Source: Cricetomys ansorgei (lineage: Eukaryota > Chordata > Mammalia > Rodentia > Nesomyidae). From it: a stretch of DNA of 64,000 bases. Position 1 is the stretch's first letter; the number at the start of each line of letters is the position of its first letter. Of this stretch, positions 12,691 to 25,559 are shown in pieces. Location of the stretch: the NCBI GenBank assembly GCA_026225945.1, contig JAMJFZ010000088.1:1-64000 (forward strand). The letters are read 5' to 3'. The translations under genes and the position numbers were made by a program. The notes beneath the pieces were generated by a model, which searched no databases, was not told the origin of the DNA, and worked only from the letters and a program-made list of their open reading frames with translations.

Positions 12691-14779
12691 ACATCCCTTA
12701 AAGATGCAATCCTCCATGGCTTCTGATTTCACCCTGGTAACAGCAAATTGTTTTTGGTCAGTGTTTAATAAGAAACAGACACATAAGTAAGACACAATCA
12801 TGAAGAGCCTGAAACTTAGTAATTTAAGTTAAAGAAAGAGAGTTCTGTTCTAAACATCTTCACATAAGTTTTCTTAGGTTATTGTATTTTCTGCTATTAT
12901 GTTTGTGGCATTTTTTTCATTTTGGCATCTAGTGGTGGCTTCAGTTCTTGGCAATATTCACATTCTCATGCATGTGGCCAAGACCCATCTCTGTTGCTGT
13001 CACTTTTATTTCCATTGTGTGTATACAAGATTCAAGTCAAGTAATCTTAAAGTCACCTTATTGAGTTCATCTAATTAAATGATAATTCCAAACTCCCTAT
13101 TTCCACTTTTGATTTCATTATCTGGTTATGATGTAGAAAAAAATAAAATTAAATATTTCCTGGAGTGATGCATTTCAACACATTACTATAATTCTAACCA
13201 AGTTATGGGAGGAGGGCCTAAGTATGTGAGGTCCTAACTGTATGGATTCTGAGCAGAGAGGAAGCCTTCCCCTCATTTTGTCTGGCCTGTGTATTGACAG
13301 CCTCTTGAAATGATCAAGTCACAGATATATTTGTGCTTAGTGTTTTTAGTATATATCAGTGATAGTTTCAACTATTACTTAGAACATTTTTTGGCTGTTT
13401 CTGACCCCTGCATTTACACTATCATGTTTTGAATTTGCATCATTTCCAATGACTCTCTTCTAATTAGTAGACAGGCAGAGGCTTAGATGAAAATCTCACC
13501 AGAAGTGTTAATCACTTGTGGTCTTGTTACCTGTTCTCTTTCAGCAATTCATGACTTATGTCACCTGGGGATGGAGATGACTCTCAAAAATATTTTCCAA
13601 CTTCTATTTATCCACAGAATAAATGACATCAGATGCACAGCCCCAGGTTAGAAAGTTTTTCATACTTTTCAATCTGAGAAGAAAACATGGACTGAAAGAA
13701 ATTGGTGGGCCTAAACTGACTACTCTGACCATGCAAAATTGTGCAAACATTCATTTGTAGAAATGCATGCTGTCTACGCACACATGCTAGTTATCTCAGG
13801 TTCCACCCCATTCAGATTTAATGAGACATAATATATATATATCTTGATGATCCTGATGAATTTCCACAAGTATAGGGTGGGTTTTTTTTAGTGCTTTTTA
13901 CATTTTTCTTTACTCTTACAATGCAGAAGTGGTGATTATATCCATTATGAATTTGCATATACTCCCTGTAATGACACAAGAAATTAAAGGTGCCAGGATA
14001 TCTTCACGCAATTGTGATGATGTTTTATCTTTCATGTTTCCCTCATTTCTTCTACTTTGGAACAGTTAGTGATTAATTGTGTCATTTCCTATTAAACATT
14101 ATTCTCCATTACATTTTGAAGATTTGATTCTATTGGACTCTATGTTGGCTTCATGTGCCATGTCTAAAATCTATACTTCCTTGCTCTAAGCCTCCCCTTT
14201 CCAGTCTGGCTCCCAAAATGCACTGCCTGAAGATGATGTGGGTGGTTGTGGCTTGTGAGTTAGATGCACATCCAAGGAGCAGAGTTCAGTGATGATGGTC
14301 AGTATGTTACAATTTAGGAAGCAGATGCTACTAAATGAAATTAATAGCACTATGTTGGAATATTGTTTTCCAACATCAAATTCAGTCTATCAGTCCTTCT
14401 CCTACTTTTTTTTTCAGAGAGTGGTCAATTGTAAAGTATTTTTTATTTGTGAAGTTAAATCCATTTACACTTAGGTTAGTTATTGACTGTGATATGCTGA
14501 CTCTTGTTTTGAATACTCTATGCTCCTTATCTGGAATTCGGCTTTAATGAGTGGATATTATTTGGATATTTTATCATTTATATTCATATAATTATATTTC
14601 TTGTTAGATTTATTCTATTCTGAGATCTCTAGAATGCACATGTCTGTTTCCTTGGTCTAAGTGACATAGTTATTTCTTGAGGAATTTTCTAAAAATAAAT
14701 GGCTTCATTTTTGTGCATTCCATTATAACATGCTTAAATTATAATTTAAATTTTTACATTTTCTGGATATCAATTCACA
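12691..14779. other. No gene seen
   Basis: AT-rich unique DNA; only short T-runs and an (AT)6 near 13832. Confidence -1.
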
Positions 14780-15600
14780 GTTACTTCATGGTATAAAGGA
14801 TGTCATTTCTTGATTTCCTGGTGTGCAGTGCTTTTGCTCTGAAGGATGTAGCTCTAACCAGCATCTTTTGTGAGTAAGTTTCACTTTTAGCTTTCAGAAT
14901 TCTCTCTTTGTTAAACTTACTCAGTTTGGTAAAATGATGGGGCCTGAATATATTGTATATACTCATTGCAATTATTTTGGATTTTAAACATATCCTCCAT
15001 ACATTTTCAAGATTTGAGGAATCTTCAGCTATAATTTCTTCAGATATTTTGTTTATCCATCTATTGTATGTTTCTCCTATTGCCTTTACACAAGGAGTTC
15101 ATATGTGTGGTTTCATGATCATTTCTCACATTTGTATAAAATCCTTCTCATGACTGATTAAGCTATCTTTATGGTAACAGGAATAAAATAATTCCTTAAA
15201 TTTGCCTTCTGACTAATCTATTTTATTTACAAAATTTCCAGTGTTTTTTTCTGTTTTTCATCGATCATGGTTTGCTGAATATCTGTCTCTTTATTATGCT
15301 TCTTACAGCAATCTTTGATTTTCTTATTATTTCATCATTTAATATTATTTTTCCTTAATGTGATTGATGTTTTAAAGTTCAGTTTTGGACCACCATTTGG
15401 AAATCTAGTCATTAAATATCTTTGGAATTCCTGAACTCTGGCGAGGTCATATTTCCTTGGCGGTTTTGTAAGGCTTTTATGGCTGTATACTATCATTTGC
15501 ACATCTGTGGTGATGACTAATTCCTGGAATTTTATATGGAGTTCTGTCATTGGCAACCTGCTGTTGAGTATATGTCACCTCATCTCACCATGTAGTGGTG
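14780..15600 (-). mobile_element. Possible ancient LINE remnant
   Basis: T-rich sequence with phrases such as TATAATTTCTTCAGATATTTTG that resemble the reverse strand of old L1 elements. No open frame of note. Weak call from texture only. Confidence -1.
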
Positions 15601-17281
15601 AGAAAGCATATGGCAGTAACCACAATATCGTATAGGAAATCTATTTAAGTATGAAAGCAATAGCTACAAAAATCCAACAGATATAGATTAGATATGTGCT
15701 CAGGTATTTACAGGAGAAGCAAGGAGTTGAAAGCGTGGCAAATATAGTAGTAATTAAATACTCAACAGATCATGATTTTAAAAGCACAAGACAAGAGCAT
15801 TAACAGTTTGCCTGATGAGGAGGTGCAAACTAATATTCATAGATAAGTTTAAAATATGGACAAGATGTAATAGCAATGATTTCCTCCTTGCTAACACAGA
15901 ACATGGGGTCATTTCACATTCTTCCTGGGTTCTTTACCATTGCGGTTTAGTTTTGGATCATTTTCTCCTAAAAGATAAGAGGTCTGCCCACTAAAGTCTG
16001 TTAAGAACACCTTGATATGTACCCTATTCCACATGTATTCATATGGCGCACAACCCCATTCTATGCCCCAAAACACCAATTACATTGGATTCTGCTCTGA
16101 AATCCTTCCATCAATCTGTTTGTCTAAAGTGAAGTCAGTATGCTTGGATGTGCATTCCATTAATTGAGCAAACTGAGATAATGGCCATATGGCTGCCGGT
16201 CCCCACCCCCTGCCCAGCTCTGTGATCTGCTGATATTGGTGCCTGTTTAGAATATGCTAGAACAAAGCCTTAGTTCTACCATCTATCTCTGGTGCCCTTG
16301 CAATCTAGACAGTATTAATATCAAGCATATTTGTGTTAGAGGTGAAGTTGGGTGCATACTGCAATATAGAATGTTGTATTTGTACTCTACAGAGGACACA
16401 ATTCATTAAAGGGGTTTTACTAATTTACTTGGAAATTTATAGGTAGTCCATTAATAACTGACTTCACTCTGGAGTGACTGAGAACTGGTGCCATACATTG
16501 TTGTATTTGGAGGCCTCAGCAGTTACATTCTGGTGCTGCATGGCTGTAGGATTTCTGTAATTCCACTGTTCTTCATTCTGTGCTTCATGCCCAAATAATT
16601 CTGGGCTATAATAAAAGGAAGTGATGGCAGCATGACCAACAAAGTAGCTGAACTCCACAACAGGACACAATAGATATAGTTTCCAGGATGATGGGAATGG
16701 AGGTAAAGGAAATCAAGTAAAAAGCAAAATGTATTTCCTCAGCTTTAGTTTTATGTAACTGTCACTAGATGATGCCACCTGCTATCAGTGTAGATTTTCC
16801 CAATAATTTCAGCAACAAAATCTATTGTAGATTGTAATATCTCATGCGTGAGTATCCTGGACTATTTTTTAAAAGGAGAAAGCCACCTTACTACTGGTAT
16901 TTCCTCTGTATAATAGCATGTCCCCAGATGCACCTACTATCATGCATTTCATGCCAGTATGGACTGCTTTTCCTTACTGTGTGATCAATGTTTCCTCCTC
17001 TACATTATCCACAACAGGTGTTTGGATACAATGATTAAAAACAGCAACTACAACAAATTGAAACAAAAACAATGCAATCACATATTATTTTTTGGCACCA
17101 ATGTATTTTGTCTCATAGAGTTTCAAGCTAGGCCAGGAAGAGAAGATGAGTTCCTCTGGGGCATTTGCCTCTCCAATGTGAGTCCACTTTATGAGGAACC
17201 ATGTGAAGCCTCTATTTTTAAATTATTATCAATGCAACAACTGTAGAGAGGGGTCTATTTTTTAAATTAGTGAAGCAGAGC
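15601..17281. other. No confirmed gene
   Basis: Apart from the minus-strand frame at 16464-16670, a 95-codon + frame at 16959-17246 is open but unrecognised. Confidence -1.
16464..16670 (-). other. Short minus-strand frame, non-repetitive composition
   Basis: 68 codons with a natural-looking composition (SYFVGHAAITSFYYSPELFG, then QNEEQWNYRNP). It has no ATG and stops at the left end. It might be a fragment of a retrocopy. Not recognised. Confidence -1.
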
Positions 17282-17341
17282 TTAAGCAATTTTCATCAGA
17301 CATTCTTTGAGCTGCAAAAAATACAAAAAGTATTGTAGGGA

Positions 17342-17914
17342 GTGATTTTTCATTGTACTTGTGCAGAGAACATCAGTGTACAGGTAAGAATGATGAAGAT
17401 AAGTGTACTGGAAACTGGAAGCCCTCACATCATTTTTCTTCCTGGAATTGTGAGCTTGAAGGAAAGAACCAAAGTAATTATGAGTGAATATACTGGCTTC
17501 AGTCACTGTGAAAACATCTCCAAATATGTCTGCTGCAGGAAGCATTTGGCAATGTTGAAATGTACAACGAAGATCAAGGAGAAGAAAAAAATAGAAGATG
17601 AAAGAGATCAGCAGGATATACCTGAGAGTGCCCTTCACATTGATATGTCATGGTATTTCTCAAAGACAACATTGATAAGTGCTGATAGTGCAGAAGAACA
17701 CAAGGCCATAGAGGAAAGATCCATCCCCAAGTGTCTTCATCAGCCAGAAGTGACACCATTCTTTGGAGGCAGCAGATTTTGCACTAAGGTCTCATCCCTA
17801 CCATCTGGACAGCTCAAGAAGCACAGACACAAAGTATCACATTACATTCAATATTTCTTTTCTTCCATGGAAAAATTAAGTAAATGTTTTGGCAGTAAGC
17901 AGAAATTATCTTAA
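17342..17914 (+). CDS. Orphan open frame, 190 codons, unrecognised
   Basis: The longest open frame in the window, starting at an ATT-like non-canonical or internal codon; the first clear ATG is at 17392. The protein is rich in Lys, Glu and Ser, with a charged stretch near residue 80 (KIKEKKKIEDERD) and a basic C-terminus (GQLKKHRHKVSHY). No membrane segment, signal peptide or familiar domain was seen. A frame this long is uncommon in such AT-rich DNA, but part of the opposite strand is also open (17282-17638), so it may simply be a stop-poor patch. A 5' splice-like CAG|GTAAGA sits at 17382. It could be an old retrocopy or chance. Low confidence as a gene. Confidence -1.
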   Translation: MIFHCTCAENISVQVRMMKISVLETGSPHIIFLPGIVSLKERTKVIMSEYTGFSHCENISKYVCCRKHLAMLKCTTKIKEKKKIEDERDQQDIPESALHIDMSWYFSKTTLISADSAEEHKAIEERSIPKCLHQPEVTPFFGGSRFCTKVSSLPSGQLKKHRHKVSHYIQYFFSSMEKLSKCFGSKQKLS

Positions 17915-18288
17915 TCATTGCTACACAGAACAATCCTACTAGTCTATGCAATAGCAATACCTTTCACTTGATGAATCATATCATCTTCATGAAGGAAACT
18001 GCACATGATCATTATGGCTTAACCATCTTCTCTGTGATATTTCTGTTAACATGAATGAAAACAAAACATTTAATTTGGTTTCTTTGTTCATTGAAATTGG
18101 AATGTCTATAATACCTGATTAGGTTAGATTTTTTTTTCAAAGAGTTTGTGTTTGTGATTGTTGTTCTTTTAAATAGTTTTTCTGGTGTAATTTAAATTGT
18201 TTTGTAGGGAAAAGCAATTTTTGTGTTATACAGAAGAGTAGAAGTGTTGCAGAGTTTATTTTTAGTTATGTATAAAATAGTGGTGCAC

Positions 18289-18551
18289 TGTTGGAGGTGT
18301 TGCCTAGGTCATGGCATTCTGCATTATCTGTAGGTGTTGGCTTTATGGGCGGGATGTTTGATTAGTCATGATCTACATGTGCTATCAGTGGAACACCTGC
18401 GGAGTTCTAAATGAATAAAAACACCCAAGCTTAGATGCTCAGCTTTCCATTGCTCAGTGTGGTGCTGGACAGTGGTTCCCTCTGTTGAGATCTAGCAGGG
18501 ATTCCACCTCTGATGGTGCCTCACTGTCTTCCTTGCTGGGCCACCACAGCA
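18289..18551 (+). mobile_element. Solo LTR
   Basis: Runs TGTTGGAGGTGTTGCC ... CA with AATAAA at 18414-18419. It shares blocks with 54380-54955: GTGTTGGYTTTATG, GAACAYCTGMGGAG, AAAAACACC and GGTTCCCTYTGTTGAGATCT. No internal ERV sequence was identified beside it. Confidence -1.
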
Positions 18552-20299
18552 GTATACTACTACATTACATAATTCCTTATATTATTCTAAATTCATCTTC
18601 ATACCCACAGATAAATGTAGTAACCTCTCTTTATCTAAGAAATTTCTCTATAAAGTCACTAGTAGACACAAAGCAGTGATCAATAGTTCATGGGGAGCCT
18701 AGTGCCAATGAATACATCTGCATCACATCTCCTATGTCTGTAACACATGGAACATTGCAGAACTAGTTGAAGAAGTTTTGTATTAGCTATAATACCAGAA
18801 AGTACACTGTGAAACTGTCTCTACTCAAAAAGGCTACAGAAACAAGACAGTATCTATGAACATGTTAATATGGAAGGGAACATACTTCTTACATATTTAA
18901 GATGTTTTAATTGCTTTTTCTGTGGGCAAGAAAGATATTATGAGTTTAAATTACTTATTCTATTATCAGGTCATTTTGTTTGCATGGAAAATAGAAGGAA
19001 AATGTGTACTTTCCTGCTTTCTAGACATTTTGAATATTTGCATTAGAATATTGAAGCTACATAACACATTGTTATTATATTTCTTTAGTGGAATTTATCT
19101 CTTTTGCTGCATTTTATGGAGAAAAATTCATAAATGGATATTAGTAAGAATCTCCATGAAGTATATGTTGACCAAACTTTGTTCTCCAACTGATAATTGT
19201 CCTACTTCTACCAACCCTACTGATAAAAATGGTGATGTCCTTCAAAAAAATCATTCTTCATGCTAGGTCAAACTATGTGAGAATTTCTAATATTTACCAT
19301 TAAACTACTTCCCTGGTTAATAATAATTAAAAGTTCCAGTTCTTAGTTAATATAGTAATTAAAAATGCAGATCATTTTTTTTCCGAGACAGGCTTTCTCT
19401 GTTGTAACTCTGAATGTCTTAGAACTCACTCTGTCGACCAAGTTAGCCTCAAACTCATAGATAACCTGCCTGCCTCTGCCTCCAGAGTGTTGGGATTAAA
19501 GGCATGAGAACACCACCACCTGGGAAGGCAGTTTCTTCTATTGCATTTCATGTTAAGCTATGGGTACTACCTGAATCACATTGCAATTTGGTATTGTTTA
19601 TATGTGGGCCTTGCAAATGTCTTTTATTACACATTCTATTTTTGTGTCACTCAGGGTTCTCTAATTCACTGTTGCTGCTTCTGATTCAAAATTAATTCAG
19701 GAGGTAAATAATCTGATCTGATCACAGAATATATCATTTCTTTTATCTTCCTAATGAATGACAAACAAACTTTAAAAAAATAACTTTTCCTTCTGGTTTG
19801 GCTGACTAAATTCAAACCCTATTATGTTTGATATGTGTCAGGAACATGTAAGCTTTTGCATAAATATAATCATGGTATTAGACTCAGTCAAAATGTTGAC
19901 ATACTTTAGAAGCTCGATTGAAATAATGAATCTAAATGAGTTTTGTACCTAGTATCACAAATGTGTTTTTCATTGTTCTAATAATTCCATTGATATCAAA
20001 TTTGTATAGTTGAAATTAACTCAGCCATGGCATATTATTCAGGGCATTCAAATGTAATTTAATGATTTGATTTGTCGCATTGAGACAAAACTAATCCAGT
20101 GTGTTTTTTTTTGTGATTGCCTCATGAGCCAACTATACATATAGACTGATTGCTTCTGACAGTTTTTGGAATGTTATTATAACCATCAGAAAAAGTGTAT
20201 TTGTACAGAAAGAAAGCTCCAGATCTTTCCCCTAATCATGCTAACATTTAAAAACACATGAGTGCAGAGGAACATTTAATCTTTTAATCTCAAAGCATG
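18552..20299. other. No gene seen apart from a B1
   Basis: A 114-codon + frame at 18922-19266 is hydrophobic and AT-driven; no splice or domain support. Confidence -1.
19375..19528 (-). mobile_element. B1 SINE
   Basis: TTTTTTTCCGAGACAGGCTT, CCTCAAACTCATAGA, TGCCTCTGCCTCC and GGGATTAAAGGC, followed by CACCACCACCTGG: reverse-oriented B1. Confidence -1.
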
Positions 20300-20985
20300 G
20301 CTCCCCTAGCAAAGACCACATTGAAAGGATTGTGGGATAACTAGGAAGGGATAACATCCAAAGTCCTGTATGAAGTGATTATATTCAGAGGCCTTTAGAA
20401 TGATGCCTTTAGTCCCAGACTCTGAGATTGAATCAGAATGAAGTCTAAGATTAAAACAGGGAAAATCTGAGTTTGAATCAGAGGACATACCAATCTCTCA
20501 CGATATAAAAGGAAGCTTTCAGCTTACAGAAAGTTCAGTTTAAAGAAAGAGTACAATTGAACAATTCAGAAAGAGAGTTGGAGAGATGGAGAGTTTGTTT
20601 AATTGCAGTCAGATTACAGAGAGAAGGGGAAGCTGAATAGAGCAGACTCAATCCAGAATAAGCAGTGAGAGAAGCAAGAGAGTCTGAAGGAGATGCAGGA
20701 GAGTGAAGAAGAGCACAGTTTACAATTAATAGTTTGGAGTTCACATTACAGCTCAGAGTGAAAAAAAGACATTTCAGAAAACAGTTAGTCAGAGTGAACT
20801 CAGTAATAAGTATTGGAGGTTGAGACATTTTAGGTTTCCGTTTACAGAGTCTGAAGCCTTCTAGTTCCAGGCTTGCATTGTGAGAGTTAGATTTACAGAT
20901 GCTGAAACCTTCTAGGCCTCAGCTTAAGATTATATTATGCAGAGACTGAAACTCTCTAGGACCATGGATTGAATTACCAAAGAAT
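20300..20985. other. Purine-rich region with three diverged repeats
   Basis: 20480-20830 is strongly AG-rich on the + strand. At 20843-20965 a motif of the type CAGA-x-CTGAA-x-CTTCTAG appears three times about 55-60 bp apart (20848, 20898, 20941). It may be part of an old LTR; no family recognised. Confidence -1.
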
Positions 20986-21266
20986 AAGCAGCCTATTGCC
21001 TTGAATGCAAAAGAATAATATAGTAATAAAATCAATGCTGACATCTATGCCTACATATGAATGTGAATATTTATGCAGCAGTCCATTTTAAGCAAAATGC
21101 ACAAGGAGACTTGTCTTAAGCAATATGCATGTCATTCTTTTTCACTGAAGTGGTCAAAGATACTTACATACTCAGTTTATTATAGTCATGTTATTATCCT
21201 GAGTGGCACAGGTTAATAGAAATATTGATCTGATTTGAATTCATGCAACTTTTCCATTGATGGCCT

Positions 21267-21269
<3 letters not shown>

Positions 21270-21340
<71 letters not shown>
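21270..21340. repeat. (TG)n microsatellite
   Basis: About 71 bp of TG dinucleotides with one A interruption. Confidence -1.
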
Positions 21341-21341
<1 letters not shown>

Positions 21342-22269
21342 TAGCATATGCACCTTTCTCTATGAACCATAGGGAATAATCACACTTGTATTTATTTGAA
21401 ATGTAATTATGTTCTGTTCACAGCTTGAAAGCTGTATATATTTACTTAAGCAGCTGTGACAGCATTTATAAGCCCATTACAAGCTCTTATCAGACAAAAA
21501 TTCCATCATAAAAAGGGTACATGGTCATGAAATTCCACCTTTACCAAGGGGATATTGGAAATTAGTAGTTGTTCTAAGGTGAAAAATCAGGTTTCTTTAA
21601 GTGTGTCAAATCTGGTAGCCCAATCTTGCTCCATGGTAATCGTACATATACATAATTGTATGGGGAAAACTAAATATCTTTGATGATTATAGTAGCTACT
21701 GATATATGTTTAGGTATTAGAGGAGCTGAGGGCAACTAGTATGTATGATCAAAATACATAGTGCAAAATTCTTAAAGAATTAATAAAATTTGGATTTAAT
21801 ACGAAAAATTCTGAAACAATGAAACTCTAAGTAGCATCCTCTGATGATTTCTTCAGACGGTAAGGATGAATAATTATGTATTGCAAAAACTAAAAAGCAC
21901 ATGAACAGATACAGAAAAGTTTTATTAAGCTTATCTATTTTTCCAGAATAATACATTCAGAAACCATAATCCCCTGTGTCCACTCATCCAAGGTCTCCCC
22001 ATGCTTCCATGTCCTCCAGATTGTCCCTTGATTCTCATCACAGCAGAGCAGGTCATGCAGGGTTGTGACTCAAACATGGCATACCAACATGGAATGAGGC
22101 CAGGTTGAAGTCCCTATATCAAGGCTGGATGAGGGAGCCTTCCATGCGAAAAGGGGTGTCTTATTCCTAGGAAGCCATTATATAAGCCATGATAATACTA
22201 AACCTTTCAGATACACATTCCATGATTTCATACAATGTTGGTAATGGATAGTTCTAATTCAGGATAGAT

Positions 22270-23530
22270 GCTAGCATATTGAAAAGAATTAATAAAGCTA
22301 TTAGGTAAACGTTAGTTATGGTAAAATCCATAGACCCAGAGAAACTACGTAAAAATCATGGCTCTAGTGGGAATATATGGATCTCTCTGGGGAAGGGATA
22401 TACAATAGATTTTGCAGATGGATTGTAGGCAGAGCAGTTGGGGATGGGAGGAGGAGGGAGAAGGTGTGGGAGGGGTGGAAGGAGAGTATACATGGAGAGA
22501 TTACTGGAATTGGGGGCATGGTTGGATGTGAAAACCTAGTGCAGTAAAATCTCCCTGGAATCCGCAAGGACCTAGTAAGGACTCTTCATAATGGAAAATA
22601 TGGAGTCTGAACTGGCCATATTCTGTAACAAGGCAAGACTTCCCAAGGTGAGATTAGGACAACAAACTAGTCCCAAACCTTTGATCTACAATCCGTCTTA
22701 CATGCAAGATGTGCTGCGGGCAATGGTGGCCTAGAATTTGTGGAAGTGTCCAAACAATTAATGGTCCAATTTGAGGCCCAAACCATGATAGGGAGCCTAT
22801 TCATAACACTACCTGGATGACCAGGAACTGCAGGCTGTATATCCCAGAGACTTAGGATAAAACTAAACAGGATGGCAAATAAGGAAGAAAGGAAGAAAGA
22901 AAAAGAAAATGAAAAAATGAAATAATTCCTAATGATATTCTGCTATACTCATAGAGAGATGCCTAGCTTGCAGAGTTAATGAGAACAGATGAATAAAACC
23001 ATAGTCACACGTGAGGCAGAGCACACAAAACCCTGTTGAATACGGGAAGAAAGAATTGTAGGAGCCAGAAGTGCCCAGAAAACCAAAAGAACACAGAACA
23101 TTCCCTGCAAAATCAACTATGCAGGGCTCATATGGCATCATAGATACTGAAGTAGCAATAAAGGAGCCTCCATGGGTCTTCACTACATCCACTGGATATA
23201 TGTTATAGTCACTTAGCTCTGTAGTATTATGGGATGCCTAACAGTGGAACTGTGGATGTCTCTGACACTTTTGTGTTCTTTTGGACCCTTTTCTTACTAC
23301 TGGCCTTATCCAGCATTGATATGTTGGTTTGTGTTTTTTGAAGCTTCTTATGCCATATATGCTGGGTATCCCTGGGAGACCTGATCTTTTCTGAAAGGAA
23401 ACAGAGGTGAAGTGGATCTAGGGGGGTGAGGACGTGGGAATGCATTGCAATGAGTGGAAGGAGGGTTAACTGCTATCAGGATGTATTGTATGAGATAAGA
23501 ATGAATAAAAATGAAAAATAAAATCTCTGA
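22270..23530 (+). mobile_element. L1 3' end fragment, sense
   Basis: The 3' part reads CTGATCTTTTCTGAAAGG, GTGGATCTAGGGGGGTGAGG and GGAGGGTTAACTGC, then GATGTATTGTATGAGA and an A-rich tail. This is the rodent L1 3' UTR order, also seen at 39085-39605. The upstream boundary is uncertain; the GGAGGAGGGAGAAGG stretch at 22447 probably belongs to it too. Confidence -1.
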
Positions 23531-25094
23531 TGAGCTCAATATCAGAAATGATGAATTCTACAAATGGTTATTTAATAATTTAGACATAAAATTTGCTTAG
23601 TGCTATATGACACATGGCTTGGAGAAAGATGAGAAACTGTGTAGGTGACATTGGAACAAAGTCATCAAGAAAACCATTAATTCAGAAACAAGAGAAAAAG
23701 CTACAGAAAATATGAGTAAGAATTGCTGGGTAGGTGGTACTAAATATGAAGAAGCATGTAGCTTTAGACTTACTATATGTGTTGTGTTGCTAGGAATTTT
23801 AAGTTTAGTGTATAGTTCTTGAATTTTCATGAGTTTCATTTGAAGTAAATGGATGAAGAAAATTCAAAGACCACAAAAATCACCCTGGGCCACCAGCGCA
23901 GATTCCTGTCTTGAAATTTTAGGACTAAAGCAGAGAGTCCATAAAAAATGAGTTTGGGAGAGAATATTATTTTAGATTCAGACAGGCCATCTTAATGGAA
24001 AAATTATTGGAAGTTTTTACAAATGTGTTATCTATGCTAACTCTGGAATTACTAATAAGGAGGAAATTCACCATTGTGGCACCTATCATAGTTTATATCT
24101 CATGTTTTTGAATTTTTTTATACTTTTGGAAAAGTGGATTGAAAATCAGGAAGGGTCAAGTACCCTGTTAATTTTCATGTGGTAATTTTCATGTCTCAAG
24201 CTTGCTGTTATTGCATTCAGAACCTCATTTCTGAAAATGTGGTTCTGATTAGAAATGTACTTACTTGTGTATGACTGTGAAGATATATCACTATTCAGTT
24301 AGATTTTAGTTGAACATCTGAAAACCTAGTCAATATATGAATAAAATATTTCATCTATATATGTTCCACAAATCTAAATAAACCAATTGAAAACCAATTG
24401 AAATATTTTATATATAATTTAAGTGCAAATTATCTGTGTTTGTATGTGTTTGTCTTTGAATCTTTAAATAAATTGGTTTTTTTTGTGTAATTTTATGTTT
24501 TGCATATCCTTAAATTTTATGTCACCCAATAAACCAGTCAGGTTGCTTCAAATTAAAATTTATTGTGAAATCCTCTGTTTTTTTTTTTTTTTTTACGTTT
24601 ACTATTGCTTGGGATATTTATGGACCTTTTTTTCCTCCATGTGAATTTTTTTTTCTCAACAGTTTTCTTCTGATAAATTCCAGTGCATTTAAAGGGGAAA
24701 TGGTATTGATTTTATTGACTTTTCTCTGCTTATATTACCCATTCTGCATTATGAATATTAATTAGGCTGATCGTCAATAACATGAAATATTACCATTTTA
24801 TGGTCTCTGGAAGATCATTCTTCTATGTTTTCAATTTTTCATTTTAGACTTATGCATTCAATCTGGTAAGTGATTCAGAAGTAATAGAGAAGATACGACA
24901 CATTATTTTGTTAAAAGGAAAGGTTTATCAATAGATGGACAGATAACAGTATATAAAGTGATAAAATAAACAAAGTCCAAGATGTATATGCAGGAGTTAT
25001 TTTTTTGTCCCCAAGTTTGGTTTTCAATACTTTCATGTTACATAATCTATACAGTTATTAATCATCAACAAGTAACCATAAATACTGGTTGTTG

Positions 25095-25240
25095 CTGAAA
25101 GGTGCATGCCTTTAATCTCAGCACTTTGGAGGCAGAAGAAGGCAGCTCTCTGTGAGTTTGAGGCCAGCATGGTCTACAGAATGATTTCCAGGACAGCCAG
25201 AGTTATGCAGAGAAACCCTGTGTCAAAAAATGACTTGTAT
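25095..25240 (+). mobile_element. B1 SINE
   Basis: GGTGCATGCCTTTAATCTCA, GCACTTTGGAGGCAGAAG, GAGTTTGAGGCCAGCATGG and GAGAAACCCTGTGTC in order, then an A-run. Confidence -1.
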
Positions 25241-25525
25241 AATTTTGAAATGCAAATATAATTTTAGTGTCACTTAGTATCCTAAAATACTAATGTAAAC
25301 TTAGGAACAAACTGTAATCACAGTCTGGCAGAATTTTTCTGAAACACATTAAACAAATAACTTCTCTTAATCTAGTCTACTTTTAGAATCTTTTTAGCAC
25401 TTCCCAGAAACTACTTCAATTTAGAAATCATGTATTGTAGACAGCAAAGCCAGTTTATATCCTTTTCCCAAAGTACCAAAATCCTTGAAAATGTCTATAG
25501 TTTGCCTTGTGAATGCATAAGGGAA

Positions 25526-25559
25526 AAATAAAAAAAAAATAAAATAAAATAAAATAAAA
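25526..25559. repeat. A-rich (TAAAA)n repeat
   Basis: A poly(A) run followed by four to five TAAAA units. Confidence -1.
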
